DNA of 32,571 nt from contig JACCZU010000161.1 in the NCBI GenBank assembly GCA_013695835.1, forward strand, positions 1 to 32,571, given 5' to 3'. Source of the DNA: Candidatus Aridivita willemsiae. Lineage in GTDB: Bacteria; Actinomycetota; CADDZG01; WHSQ01. This document shows, piece by piece, positions 1-9,335 of the stretch (position 1 is its first letter; each line of letters starts with the position of its first letter). Both the position numbers and the translations under genes were made by a program. Below the pieces are notes generated by a model. It worked only from the letters and a program-made list of their open reading frames with translations, did no database searches and was not told the origin of the DNA.

Positions 1-120
1 GGCGACAACCAGGGGATGGGCGGCGTGCATGAGCAGGGCGCGCGCCCCGCCGATCATGACCGCCGCCTCGCGATGAACGCGCCACGATTCACTGTGGGGG
101 CCGAAGAAGCCGGGATCCAT
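1..120 (-). CDS. MpaB/DUF2236-type oxygenase family protein, N-terminal fragment, truncated by window edge
   Basis: Reverse-strand reading from ATG at 120 gives MDPGFFGPHSESWRVHREAAVMIGGARALLMHAAHPLVVA, resembling the N-terminus of the family (GxFGPxSxxWRVHxxxAVMxGGxRALLxxxxHPL). Confidence 0.65.
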   Translation of the reverse strand, partial: MDPGFFGPHSESWRVHREAAVMIGGARALLMHAAHPLVVA

Positions 121-258
121 GCTCACCCATTATGGGGGTGTGGCCGGACGATCAGTTCCAGTCACACCGAGCCAGAGCTCGAGAAGTTCGGAGACTTTGA
201 CTCCCTCGCTTTGACACCATAGGGTTCGATTGACCGTGCGAGACCCGGTGCGAGATCG

Positions 259-1511
259 GTGACTGGGGGGACGATGTCCTGGATCGGCAAGAAGACCGTC
301 GCCTTCTTTCCGGTAGTTCGCCCCCGCATGGACGCTCTGCCACCTGACTGGGCCGCTCAGATCGAACGCAGGGTCTACTTTGACCCCGACTCCAAGGGCG
401 CTGATGTGTCCCTTCGGACTTACATCCACACCACGTCGTACGGACGGGCGGATCTCGAAGGGGTCGTTCTTCCCATCGTCGAAAAGGATCAGATCGACGT
501 CCGCGTCGACGCGCTCTCTGATCGGACCGATTCGCTGCGCGACCAGGGTTTCGACGCTGCGGCGATCGTCATGCTGGGCGGGCCTGGGGCAGGCTCGGCC
601 GATTGTCCAGGATTCTGGGCGCGCTTCGTGATGCTCGAGAAGGTGGGGGTTTGGGCATGGAGTTGACTCATGCCCTCGCCGGCTACGGTGACCTCTACGC
701 CAACCCGAGGGGCCCCGTAACCGATCACCTCGCTGTCTTCGACAACATGGCTTGCGATTGCGGTACCCATCCGTCGGCGTTCACCAAGCGGGCTCTCGGG
801 TGGCTCGACCCAGCGGCTGTTACTCAGCACAAGGGGAGGCGCTCCCTGTACGGTCTGCACACCGTGGGGCTTGTGCAGCCGCCTCCCGAAGGAAGAAGTA
901 CGGCAGTGCAGGTCGGCGACGACGGCAACTCCTTCATGGTCGAGGCGCGGCAGATGGTCGACCCATTCGACGCGGGCATCGCACGCAAAAATGGCAAGGG
1001 TGGCGAGGGTGTGATCGTGTACGAGGTGGAGACGCCGGACATCAATCGCGACGCGAGTTGCGTTTCTCCGCTGATACACCTGAAAACGCCGGCCGCGCTC
1101 GCGCCGGGCACTACATTCGCGTCGGGCACCGGACTCATCGTGCAGGTGATCAGCGCGCTCCCCGGCGGATACTCCGTCATCATCGATGACACGACACTGC
1201 CGTGGACCAGTGTCTCCGAGGGCGCAAGCACCCCCGGCGCCCCGGTCTCAGCCGTCGTCACCGGCGAGGATCGCGTTGCACTGTTCCTTGCCGATCCCAA
1301 TGGCGGGATCTACACAACCTCGGGCAGCGCCGCCGCCGGCTGGGAGCCGTGGTCGAGTGTCTCAGAGGGCGCAAGCACCCCCGGCGCCCCGGTCTCAGCC
1401 GTCGTCACCGACGAGGACCGCGTCCCGCTGTTCCTTGCCGATCCCAACGGCGGGATCTATACAACCACGAAGTTCCAGCTCCATCAGGGCGACTTTGATT
1501 CCGGGAGCTAG
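259..1511 (+). pseudogene. M6-like metallopeptidase with C-terminal repeats, split by a frameshift
   Basis: Frame of ORF 259..666 ends ...MLEKVGVWAWS*. The frame of ORF 603..1511 continues ...MELTHALAGYGDLYANPRGPVTDHLAVFDNMACDCGTHPSAFTKRALGWLD, the usual HExxH...DLY...M...HPSAxTKxxLGWLD layout. The shift falls at the HExxH codons (about 650-666). Confidence 0.6.
1203..1475 (+). repeat. Two tandem ~147-nt (49-aa) repeats, W(T/S)SVSEGASTPGAPVSAVVT(G/D)EDRV(A/P)LFLADPNGGIYTT
   Basis: TGG codons at 1203 and 1350 begin nearly identical units. The spacing and motif resemble PLL/fucolectin-type beta-propeller blades. Confidence 0.8.
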
Positions 1512-1525
1512 GGAGAAGGCGGGAG

Positions 1526-2179
1526 CTAGGGGGGAGGCGGGAGCTTGATCGTGTCGCCTATCCGGATGTCTCCGGCCTGCCGGATGCCGTTGGCCCTCTT
1601 GATCAGCTTGACGAGCGAAGGGTCGCCGTAATAGTTGGCGGCGATGAGGTTGAGGCTGTCACCGCTTTGCACGGTGTACGTCTCGGCGACCTCCGTGGAG
1701 GAGTCCCCCCCGCCCGAGCCACCGCCACCCGAGGCCCCCGCGGCCGTGTCGCCCGCTTGGGTGCCGGTCCCAGCGGCCTTGTCTCCAGCGTCTTCCTTGG
1801 CGCCGCCCGCTGAGTTCTGGTTCGCTTCAGTCACTGCCTTTCCATCCGCCGCGGGCTCGCCGCCGCCTTGGCTCTCGGCTTGGGCGACCTCGCTGCCCGA
1901 ACTCTCGGTTGAGGCGGCCGCTGCCGGGTCATCGATGGTGCGCTCGAGGGCCGCGATCCTGTCCTGCGCAGCGGCCAGCTCGGTCTCGAGGCGGTCGACC
2001 TCCCCGACGCTTGCGGTAGGCGGCGCCGTGATGCGGCCGACCACGTAGATGCCTATAAGGAGGATCGCGAGGGCCAGAACCCGCCCCCACATCACCCTCA
2101 GCGACGGCTGGTCGTAGTCCCATTCGTAAGGCGGCGGCCTGCGCTCGGTTTCCTCGGCTTGTCTCAGTGCGCTGCTCAT
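1526..2179 (-). CDS. Membrane-anchored LysM domain protein
   Basis: N-terminal TM segment (VLALAILLIGIYVVG), low-complexity Gly/Ala/Ser linker, C-terminal LysM (YTVQSGDSLNLIAANYYGDPSLVKLIKRANGI...IRIGDTIKLPP). Confidence 0.85.
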   Translation of the reverse strand: MSSALRQAEETERRPPPYEWDYDQPSLRVMWGRVLALAILLIGIYVVGRITAPPTASVGEVDRLETELAAAQDRIAALERTIDDPAAAASTESSGSEVAQAESQGGGEPAADGKAVTEANQNSAGGAKEDAGDKAAGTGTQAGDTAAGASGGGGSGGGDSSTEVAETYTVQSGDSLNLIAANYYGDPSLVKLIKRANGIRQAGDIRIGDTIKLPPPP

Positions 2180-2257
2180 CGGTCTCCCTCGAAGCTCACT
2201 CCCCGGAGATGCTAGCGGGACTCTAACCCGCCGGAGCGGATCCCCGCCGAGAAAGGG

Positions 2258-3277
2258 TCAGTGGCGGCGCAGGCGGCGGACGAGGTCGCGCCGCAGAGCC
2301 TTGACGAACGCCTTGGCCGCCCTGCCAGAGCGAACGAGATCCCGGGGGACGAGATTGCGCGGGGTGTCGGAGGGGGAGTGGTAGTTCGGTTCGGGTCCCG
2401 AGTACATGAACCCGGCGGGGATGCCGGCACGCTCGAACGGCCCGTTGTCGGAGCAGTCACACAGGGTGGTGTATCGAGCCTTGATGCCGGCGGCCCTCAC
2501 CCGGCGATAGGCGAGCCTCCCGAGCGCACGCGGGCCGATGCCGAAGCTGCCGACGAGAAGCGGCCTCCCGTCGGCGACCATGTCGATGGACAGCATCCCT
2601 GCGAGCTTGCGCCTGCCCCGTGGTCCCAACCGGGCGACGAAGGACTGTGAGCCGACGTGATGGGCGCCGTTGGCCCCGTACTCCTCGGAGCCGAAGGCGA
2701 CCAGTCTGAGGAAGCGAGCCTGCCGCTTGCCTGCCACCAGCCTTGCCGTCTCGAGCAGCACGGCTACCCCTGAGGCGTTGTCGTTGGCGCCTGGCGCGCC
2801 GGGGACGGTGTCCATGTGGGCCCCCACGACGACCGGATAGCGGCTCGCTCCCGGCCACCATGCCACCACGTTCCTCGATGTCGCCCCGTCGACAGGAAAG
2901 GTCCTGATCTTCGTCCTGTACCCGAGGCGCCTGAACCGGGAGGCGACGTAGAGTGCCGCCCTGCGTTCTCCACGGTGGGCTCGGACCCTCGTGCCGATCC
3001 TTCCCGCCAGGTGGCGGACGTGGCGCATTGCCCGCTTTCTCGAGAATGACCGCAACTTCGGGCCCGCCAACCTCGCGGCCGCACCGGCCGAGTGCTCGCT
3101 CCGTTGTGCGCCGGCCACATCGTCGGCCGCCGGCCTCGTCGATGGCGCGCCGTTGTCAGCGTCATGAGCTGCGGCTCGCTGGGCGCCCAGGGACGGGGAG
3201 GCGGAGGTCGGGGCGCACGCAGCGGTAAGCGTTACGACCAATGCGAGGGCCAAGGCCACTCCTCGAGCACGTTTCAC
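2258..3277 (-). CDS. M28-family aminopeptidase, probable lipoprotein
   Basis: VVVGAHMDTVPGAPGANDNASGVAVLLETAR and FGSEEYGANGAHHVGS metal-site motifs. A GTG start at 3277 gives the signal/lipobox VKRARGVALALALVVTLTAACAP; the longer ORF start at 3409 overlaps the divergent gene. Confidence 0.85.
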   Translation of the reverse strand: MKRARGVALALALVVTLTAACAPTSASPSLGAQRAAAHDADNGAPSTRPAADDVAGAQRSEHSAGAAARLAGPKLRSFSRKRAMRHVRHLAGRIGTRVRAHRGERRAALYVASRFRRLGYRTKIRTFPVDGATSRNVVAWWPGASRYPVVVGAHMDTVPGAPGANDNASGVAVLLETARLVAGKRQARFLRLVAFGSEEYGANGAHHVGSQSFVARLGPRGRRKLAGMLSIDMVADGRPLLVGSFGIGPRALGRLAYRRVRAAGIKARYTTLCDCSDNGPFERAGIPAGFMYSGPEPNYHSPSDTPRNLVPRDLVRSGRAAKAFVKALRRDLVRRLRRH

Positions 3278-3283
3278 GGCACT

Positions 3284-3290
3284 TACACTA
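3284..3290. promoter_or_regulatory. Candidate bidirectional promoter with overlapping -10 hexamers (TACACT on +, TAGTGT on -)
   Basis: Only 22 bp separate the divergent starts at 3277 (-) and 3300 (+). TTACACTA reads as TANNNT on both strands at a distance giving leaderless or near-leaderless transcripts. Confidence 0.45.
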
Positions 3291-3299
3291 CAGACGCCG

Positions 3300-4727
3300 A
3301 TGGCAAACGATCGCAGGAAAGACCCCCTCCCGACCGGGCTCGTGCAGCGCAGCGCCAGGCTTGCGGGCCAGACGGGCAAGTCGGCAGCCCGTTTCGTCGG
3401 GACCCGCATGAAGGCCTTCGCATCGCCGGATCGAGCGCAGGAGTACCTCGACGACTTTCACGAGCAGACTGCCGAGCAGCTCGTCGACATGCTCGGCAAC
3501 ATGAAGGGCGCTGCGATGAAGGTCGGGCAACTTGCTTCCTTCTATGAGCTTGCAGGGCCGGACGAAACCATGTCGACATATCGCGAGAAGCTCACGATGC
3601 TTCAGAGCTCGGCCCCCGCGATGGAACCTGAGGCTTCGCGCAAGGTCATCGAGGACGAGTTCGGGCGCCCGGTCGAGGCTGTGTTCGCCGACTTCGAAGA
3701 GGAGCCGGTGGCGGCGGCTTCAATCGGACAGGTGCACAGGGCACGGCTTCTGTCTGGTGAGACGGTGGCCGTCAAGGTGCAGTATCCGGGCGTCGATCAG
3801 GCGATTCGCAGTGATCTCAAAAACCTCTCGGCGATGATGAAGGTGTCGGTCGCGATGGCACCCAATCTCGATCCCAAAGAGGTGGCCAACGAAGTGCGCG
3901 ATCGCGTTCTCGAAGAGCTCGACTATCGCAGAGAGGCGCGCAACCAGCAGCGCTTCTCCGAGCTCTACGAGGGCCATCCCTTCGTGGTCGTCCCCAAGGT
4001 CTTCCCCGAGTACTGCCGGCGGCGGGTCATCACTCAGGAGTTCATCGTGGGCCGGCCCTTTCAGGAGGCCATGGGCTGGTCGCAGGCGAAGAAGGATCAG
4101 CTTGCCGAGATCTTCTTTCGCTTCTTCTACGGGAGCTTCAACCGATTCAACATCTTTTCCGCCGACCCGCATCCCGGCAACTATCTGCTGCTCGAGCGCG
4201 GGAAGGTCGCGTTCCTCGATTACGGCCTGGTGCGAGAGGTCGATGCCCAGTCTCTGCACCTCCTCCACGAGATTGTCTTTGCGTTGATCGACGACGACAG
4301 GGACAGGTGCAGGAGGGCCCTCGAGGGCATAGGCATCCTCAACCCGAGAACTCCCGAGATAGACGCCATCTGGGAGCATCTCAAGACCATCAACATCCTT
4401 GTGCTCGAGAACAAGCCGCTAACGGTCGACCCGACTCTCGTCCAGAGCATGACGGCGGCAGGCGTTGATCCTCGCTCAAGCGCCTTTCAGACGTTGCGCA
4501 AGGTCGGCGTCCCCGGCGTGGTTGTCACTCTCAACCGGATGTCTTTCGGTGTGGTGTCGCTCCTTGGGCGCCTCGAGGCGACGGCTAACTGGCAGGCGAT
4601 GGCGCGCGAGCTGTGGCTTGGTGATCCGTCGGACACCGAACTCGGTAAGCGGGAGGAGCGCTGGCTGGCAAGGTTCCACCCGGAGCTCGCAGAGTCGCTC
4701 GCCATGAGACGCCGCACAGCCTCATAG
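3300..4727 (+). CDS. AarF/ABC1/UbiB family protein kinase-like protein
   Basis: GNMKGAAMKVGQLAS (KxGQ motif), EEEPVAAASIGQVHRARL, VAVKVQYPGV, FSADPHPGNYLLLERGKVAFLDYGLV. Confidence 0.9.
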   Translation: MANDRRKDPLPTGLVQRSARLAGQTGKSAARFVGTRMKAFASPDRAQEYLDDFHEQTAEQLVDMLGNMKGAAMKVGQLASFYELAGPDETMSTYREKLTMLQSSAPAMEPEASRKVIEDEFGRPVEAVFADFEEEPVAAASIGQVHRARLLSGETVAVKVQYPGVDQAIRSDLKNLSAMMKVSVAMAPNLDPKEVANEVRDRVLEELDYRREARNQQRFSELYEGHPFVVVPKVFPEYCRRRVITQEFIVGRPFQEAMGWSQAKKDQLAEIFFRFFYGSFNRFNIFSADPHPGNYLLLERGKVAFLDYGLVREVDAQSLHLLHEIVFALIDDDRDRCRRALEGIGILNPRTPEIDAIWEHLKTINILVLENKPLTVDPTLVQSMTAAGVDPRSSAFQTLRKVGVPGVVVTLNRMSFGVVSLLGRLEATANWQAMARELWLGDPSDTELGKREERWLARFHPELAESLAMRRRTAS

Positions 4728-4729
4728 GC

Positions 4730-4816
4730 TAAGCATCTCTTGGCGGCGGCTTTGACATCGTGCAGGTAGACAAGGACGTTCGTGTCGAGGATGGTCTGTG
4801 GCCGCGCTTGGCTCAT
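4730..4816 (-). pseudogene. Truncated VapC-like PIN-domain toxin remnant
   Basis: Starts MSQARPQTILDTNVLVYLHDVKAAAKR (PIN N-terminal ILDTNVLVY). The rest of the frame is only antisense to the ubiB-like 3' end, so no PIN body remains. Confidence 0.65.
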
Positions 4817-5094
4817 CGCTTCAGGAGCTTGGCCTCACGTTCCGCGTAGAGCTCGACCCGGTTTAGCCTGCCAATACTGGGCCCGTAGTGGTCGACTATC
4901 GCATCGGCGCCTGCGAAGAACTCTTCCAGCGCAGCCCTCCTGGTGTTCTGCACTGCGAGAGGCTCGGTGTCTGAGGCCAGCGCAGCGTCCAAGGCTCTTC
5001 GCACGAGCTCCGCTTCGCTCATCCCGAGCTGAGCCGCTCGCCGTTTGAGGCGTTGGTCTTGCTCGCTGGTGAGGTACAGCTGCTTCCTAACCAT
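4813..5094 (-). CDS. Ribbon-helix-helix (CopG/VapB-type) antitoxin-like protein
   Basis: MVRKQLYLTSEQDQRLKRRAAQLGMSEAELVRRALDAAL. Stop overlaps the PIN-remnant ATG (ATGA), typical of a TA operon. Confidence 0.75.
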   Translation of the reverse strand: MVRKQLYLTSEQDQRLKRRAAQLGMSEAELVRRALDAALASDTEPLAVQNTRRAALEEFFAGADAIVDHYGPSIGRLNRVELYAEREAKLLKR

Positions 5095-5202
5095 TGGGTT
5101 CCCCTCCATGCGCGAGGTGCGCGTCTTACGATATGTACATCGTTTACATTGCGGAGCGGACGCCCCGGTCCTTATCCGGCCCTCGGCTGGATCTCGGGCG
5201 GG

Positions 5203-6903
5203 TCAGCGGGGGGTTGTTACGGCCCCCGTGGAGGCGCTCGACACCGAGGCTGCGTACTTGGCGAACACGCCGGTCTTGTAGCGCGGCGCCGGCGCCGACC
5301 AGTCGGCAAGGCGCTTGTCGATCTCTTCCTGAGAGGACATCACGTTGAGCTCACGCCTGCCGACGTCGAGCTCGATGATGTCGCCGTCCCTCAGGGCGGC
5401 GATGGGCCCCCCGTGGGCCGCTTCGGGCGAGATGTGGCCCACCATGAGACCGCGCGTTGCGCCGCTGAAGCGGCCGTCGGTGATGAGAGCGACCGAGTCC
5501 CCAAGGCCTTCACCCATGAGCGCTGCGGTGACGGCAAGCATCTCGCGCATACCGGGCCCCCCGGCAGGCCCCTCGTAGCGGATCACAACCACCTCGCCGG
5601 CCTCGATGGCGCCGGCCTTGACGGCCTTGAAGCAGGCCTCCTCCGAGTCGAACACGCGCGCAGGACCGCGCTGGTAGTTACGTTCGTGGCCCGCAAGCTT
5701 CACGACGCATCCCTCGGGCGCGAGGTTTCCTCGAAGGATGGCAAGCCCCCCGGTCGGCTTGAAGGGCGTCTCGATCGGAGCTACGACCCGTTGCTGCCTT
5801 TTCTCATCGGCGCCGGCGCCGATGTCGCCGATCGTCCTTCCATCGATCGTCGGCGCATCAACGTGCAGGAGGTCCCCCTTTGCGAGCTCCCTCATGAGAA
5901 GGGGGACGCCGCCGGCCCTGTAGAGGTCGGTCGCGACGAACTCCCCGCCGGGCTTGAGGCTGGCTATCACCGGCGTGCGCCCCGCGATGATGTCGAAGTC
6001 GTCCATCGAAAGCTCGAGCCCGGCCTCTTGCGCGATCGCCAGGAGGTGCAGCACCCCGTTGGTGGAACCACCCGTTGCCGCGATCGAGGTTATGGCGTTC
6101 TCAAGAGCGTTCCTCGTGATGAAGCGAGACGGCCTTGTGTCCTCCTTGACGAGCTTCATCGCCATGCGGCCGGTCTGCTCGGCCGCCGCGCGCTTGCCGG
6201 GCTCGGTCGCAGGGATGCCGCTGAGGCCGGCCGGGCTGATCCCGAGAAAGTCGATGACGGTCGCCATGGTGTTAGCGGTGAACTGGCCCCCGCACGCGCC
6301 GGCGCCGGGACAGGCGACGTTTTCGAGGCCGTGCAGATCCGCGCTCGAGAGCTTGCCTGCGGCGTGGCCCCCCACGGCTTCGAAGACGTCCTGGAGCGTC
6401 ACGTCCTTCCCGCGCCATCGACCGGGGGCGATCGAGCCGTTGTAGAGCACGGCGCCCGGTATGTCGAGACGGCAAAGCGCCATCACTGCGGCGGGGATGG
6501 TTTTGTCGCACCCCACCAGACACACGATCCCGTCGAAGAGGTGCCCGCGCGCGACCAGCTCTATCGAGTCTGCGATTACCTCCCGGCTGATGAGCGACGC
6601 GCGCATGCCCTCTGTGCCCATCGTTACTCCATCGGAGATGGCCACCGTGTTGAACTCCATGGGCGTGCCGCCCCCGGCCCGGATGCCCGCCTTTACCTCT
6701 TTGGCCAGCTCGCGCTGGTTGTAGTTGCACGGCATGGTCTCGATCCATGTCGTGGCGACACCGACGATGGGCTTGGCGAGATCCTCATCGGTGAAGCCGA
6801 TCGCCTTGAGCATCGATCGGTTCGGCGCCCTGTCGGTGCCGTCGGTGAGTGCTGCGCTCTTACGCTTGGCAGGGTCCGAGGGACGTTCGTAAGGGTCGGT
6901 CAT
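5203..6903 (-). CDS. ilvD: Dihydroxy-acid dehydratase
   Basis: [89 protein letters not shown]. Confidence 0.95.
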   Translation of the reverse strand: MTDPYERPSDPAKRKSAALTDGTDRAPNRSMLKAIGFTDEDLAKPIVGVATTWIETMPCNYNQRELAKEVKAGIRAGGGTPMEFNTVAISDGVTMGTEGMRASLISREVIADSIELVARGHLFDGIVCLVGCDKTIPAAVMALCRLDIPGAVLYNGSIAPGRWRGKDVTLQDVFEAVGGHAAGKLSSADLHGLENVACPGAGACGGQFTANTMATVIDFLGISPAGLSGIPATEPGKRAAAEQTGRMAMKLVKEDTRPSRFITRNALENAITSIAATGGSTNGVLHLLAIAQEAGLELSMDDFDIIAGRTPVIASLKPGGEFVATDLYRAGGVPLLMRELAKGDLLHVDAPTIDGRTIGDIGAGADEKRQQRVVAPIETPFKPTGGLAILRGNLAPEGCVVKLAGHERNYQRGPARVFDSEEACFKAVKAGAIEAGEVVVIRYEGPAGGPGMREMLAVTAALMGEGLGDSVALITDGRFSGATRGLMVGHISPEAAHGGPIAALRDGDIIELDVGRRELNVMSSQEEIDKRLADWSAPAPRYKTGVFAKYAASVSSASTGAVTTPR

Positions 6904-6952
6904 CGACAGACACTAACCAACTCAAGGGCGCCCCACGGCATAAGGTCTCGTC

Positions 6953-7720
6953 ATGGGTGCGTTCGACGGGCTTGCCTGCATCGTTACCGGTGGCGGCTCC
7001 GGCATCGGGCTGGCGACCGCCCGCCACCTGGCGGCACGGGGGGCGGACGTGGCGGCCCTCGATCTCCGGCCAGGAGGCGGGCACGAAGGCGTCGTTGCGG
7101 TCGAGGCAGACGTCACCGACCAGGCATCGGTCGACGCCGCCGTTGGGACGGTCACGGAGCGCTTCGGCGGCATCGACATCCTCGTGAACAATGCGGGGAT
7201 CGGCGCTGCCGGGACCGTTGAGGACAATCCCGACGACGAGTGGCGCAGTGTCTTCGACGTCAACGTGCTCGGCATGGTGAGGATGGTGCGCACCGCCCTC
7301 CCGCATCTGAGGAGATCAAAGGCGCCTGCGGTCGTGAACACCTGCTCGATCGCGGCCGTCGCCGGCCTTCCCGAGCGAGCCTGCTACAGCGCAAGCAAGG
7401 GAGCGGTGCTCTCGCTGACCCTTGCGATGGCGGCCGACCTCCTCGACGACGGCGTCAGGGTCAACTGCGTGTGCCCTGGCACCATCGATACGCCGTGGGT
7501 GGGCAGGCTTCTCGAGGCGGCCCCCGATCCGGTCGCCGAGCGCGCCGCGCTCGAAGCGCGCCAGCCGATGGGCCGCCTCGGCACCGCGGAGGAGGTGGCC
7601 GACGCGATTGCCTGGCTCGCGGCCCCCGCGTCCGGCTTCGTGACCGGCATCGCCCTCGCCATAGACGGCGGCCTCGGGGGCCTGCGCGTTCCATCCAAGA
7701 GCCGGGGCGCCGGGCCCTGA
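6953..7720 (+). CDS. Short-chain dehydrogenase/reductase
   Basis: TGGGSGIG, NNAG, YSASKGAV, CPGTIDTPW motifs. Confidence 0.93.
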   Translation: MGAFDGLACIVTGGGSGIGLATARHLAARGADVAALDLRPGGGHEGVVAVEADVTDQASVDAAVGTVTERFGGIDILVNNAGIGAAGTVEDNPDDEWRSVFDVNVLGMVRMVRTALPHLRRSKAPAVVNTCSIAAVAGLPERACYSASKGAVLSLTLAMAADLLDDGVRVNCVCPGTIDTPWVGRLLEAAPDPVAERAALEARQPMGRLGTAEEVADAIAWLAAPASGFVTGIALAIDGGLGGLRVPSKSRGAGP

Positions 7721-9207
7721 TGACCGAGCTGCTTCTCGGCTTCGACGTCGGCACCTCGAGCTCGAAGGGGTGCCTCGTCCGTCCCGGCGGTGAGGTCGTG
7801 GCGCGTGCCGAGCGCGCCCATGAGGTCACCCGGCCGCATCCGGGATGGGTCGAGTCCGATCCCGAGAAGGTCTGGTGGGACGACTTCGTGGCCATCTGCA
7901 GGGAGCTCCTCGACGGCGCCGACGATGAGGTAGCAGCGGTCGGCTGTAGTGGGATGGGGCCCTGTCTCGTCGCCGCCGGGGCCGACGGACGGCCCCTTCG
8001 CCCAGCAATCCTGTATGGGATCGACTCACGGGCGTCACGCGAGATCATCGAGCTCACCGAGCGTTATGGAGCCGACGCCATCCTGGCGCGCGGCGGCTCG
8101 CCGCTGACGACTCAGGCGGTCGGCCCCAAGCTTCTGTGGCTGAGGCGCAACGAGCCCGAGGTGTGGAGCAAGACCATCTTCTTCTTCACGGTGAGCTCCT
8201 ATCTGGTGCACAGGCTCACGGGTGAGTACGTCCTCGATCATCACTCAGCGAGCCGCTGCGATCCCCTCTACGACATGAGCGCCAACGCCTGGATAGACGA
8301 GTGGTGCGAGGAGGTTGCTCCCGGGCTCGACTGGCCGTCCCTTTTGTGGTCGACCGAGATCGCAGGGAGCGTGACCGGTGAGGCGGCGGCTGCAACCGGG
8401 CTCAAGGCCGGCACACCGGTAACGGCCGGGACCATGGACACCTGGGCGGAGGCGGCTAGCGTCGATGTGCAGGAGCCCGGTGACATGATGCTCATGTACG
8501 GGACGACGATGTTTTTGATCGAGGTCGCAAGCGAGGCGCGCTCGCACCCCAAGCTGTGGAGCACGGTCAGCTTCTCTCCCGGCACTCACAACCTGGCCGG
8601 AGGAATGGCGACCTCGGGAGCCATTGCCCAGTGGTTCCGCAAGATTGCGAGCGACCCCGACTGGCAGGTGCTCGAAGACGAGGCCTCTGCGGCGCCCCCT
8701 GGGGCCAACGGGCTTGTCGTGCTCCCCTACTTCTCGGGCGAGCGCGCGCCGCTCTTCGATCCCAAAGCGCGCGGCGTCATCTTCGGGCTCACCCTCGGGC
8801 ACGGCCGGGGGCATATCTACCGCGCTCTTCTCGAGGGCACCGGTTACGGCGTCAGGCACATGCTCGACACCATGAAGGAGGCGGGCGGAGGGGCAGGCTC
8901 CAGGCTGGTGGCCGTGGGAGGCGGGACCAAAGGGCCGTTGTGGCCGCAGATCGTCTCGGACATCACCGGCCGAGCGCAGCAGCTGCCCACGGAGACCATA
9001 GGGGCGAGCGCGGGGGACGCTTTCCTTGCCGCAGTGGGCAGCGGTGTGGCCCAACCCGATGATCGCTGGAATGCCATCGGGGGCACCGTGACCCCGAACG
9101 CCTCTGCGCGCTCGACCTATGACGAGCTCTATTCGATCTACAGGGACCTCTACACCGACACGCGCGCCCAGGCACACGCGCTTGCGGACTTACAAACGGA
9201 GGAGTGA
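7720..9207 (+). CDS. FGGY-family carbohydrate kinase (xylulokinase-like)
   Basis: ATG at 7720 overlaps the SDR stop (ATGA). MTELLLGFDVGTSSSKGCLV, PLTTQAVGPKLLWLRRNEPEVW, GERAPLFDPKARGVIFGLTLGH, VAVGGGTKGPLWPQIVSDITG. Confidence 0.92.
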   Translation: MTELLLGFDVGTSSSKGCLVRPGGEVVARAERAHEVTRPHPGWVESDPEKVWWDDFVAICRELLDGADDEVAAVGCSGMGPCLVAAGADGRPLRPAILYGIDSRASREIIELTERYGADAILARGGSPLTTQAVGPKLLWLRRNEPEVWSKTIFFFTVSSYLVHRLTGEYVLDHHSASRCDPLYDMSANAWIDEWCEEVAPGLDWPSLLWSTEIAGSVTGEAAAATGLKAGTPVTAGTMDTWAEAASVDVQEPGDMMLMYGTTMFLIEVASEARSHPKLWSTVSFSPGTHNLAGGMATSGAIAQWFRKIASDPDWQVLEDEASAAPPGANGLVVLPYFSGERAPLFDPKARGVIFGLTLGHGRGHIYRALLEGTGYGVRHMLDTMKEAGGGAGSRLVAVGGGTKGPLWPQIVSDITGRAQQLPTETIGASAGDAFLAAVGSGVAQPDDRWNAIGGTVTPNASARSTYDELYSIYRDLYTDTRAQAHALADLQTEE

Positions 9208-9335
9208 GGCGAGTCGGCGCTTGATCCCACGGTTGTAATTGTCAAGTCGTCGACCTGGCGGCGGAGGAGATCGGTGACGCGGTCCCGACCTTTCGACTGC
9301 GTGATCACGAGCGGCTCGCTGAATGGTCCAGCTGG

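Noticed and set aside
5053-7221. 722-aa plus-strand ORF antisense to ilvD
   Set aside because: Arg/Gly/Pro/His-rich shadow ORF typical of high-GC coding DNA; no recognisable domain, and the minus-strand ilvD is unambiguous.
7240-7719. N-terminal extension of the FGGY kinase ORF
   Set aside because: Overlaps the SDR gene in another frame; the kinase homology begins at MTELLLGFDVG (7720) with an ATGA overlap.
9208-9335. Possible degraded gene between the kinase and nhaA (VVDLAAEEIGDAVPTFRLRDHERLAEWSSWLRPVV in one frame)
   Set aside because: Looks peptide-like but too short, and no motif I can assign; insufficient evidence.
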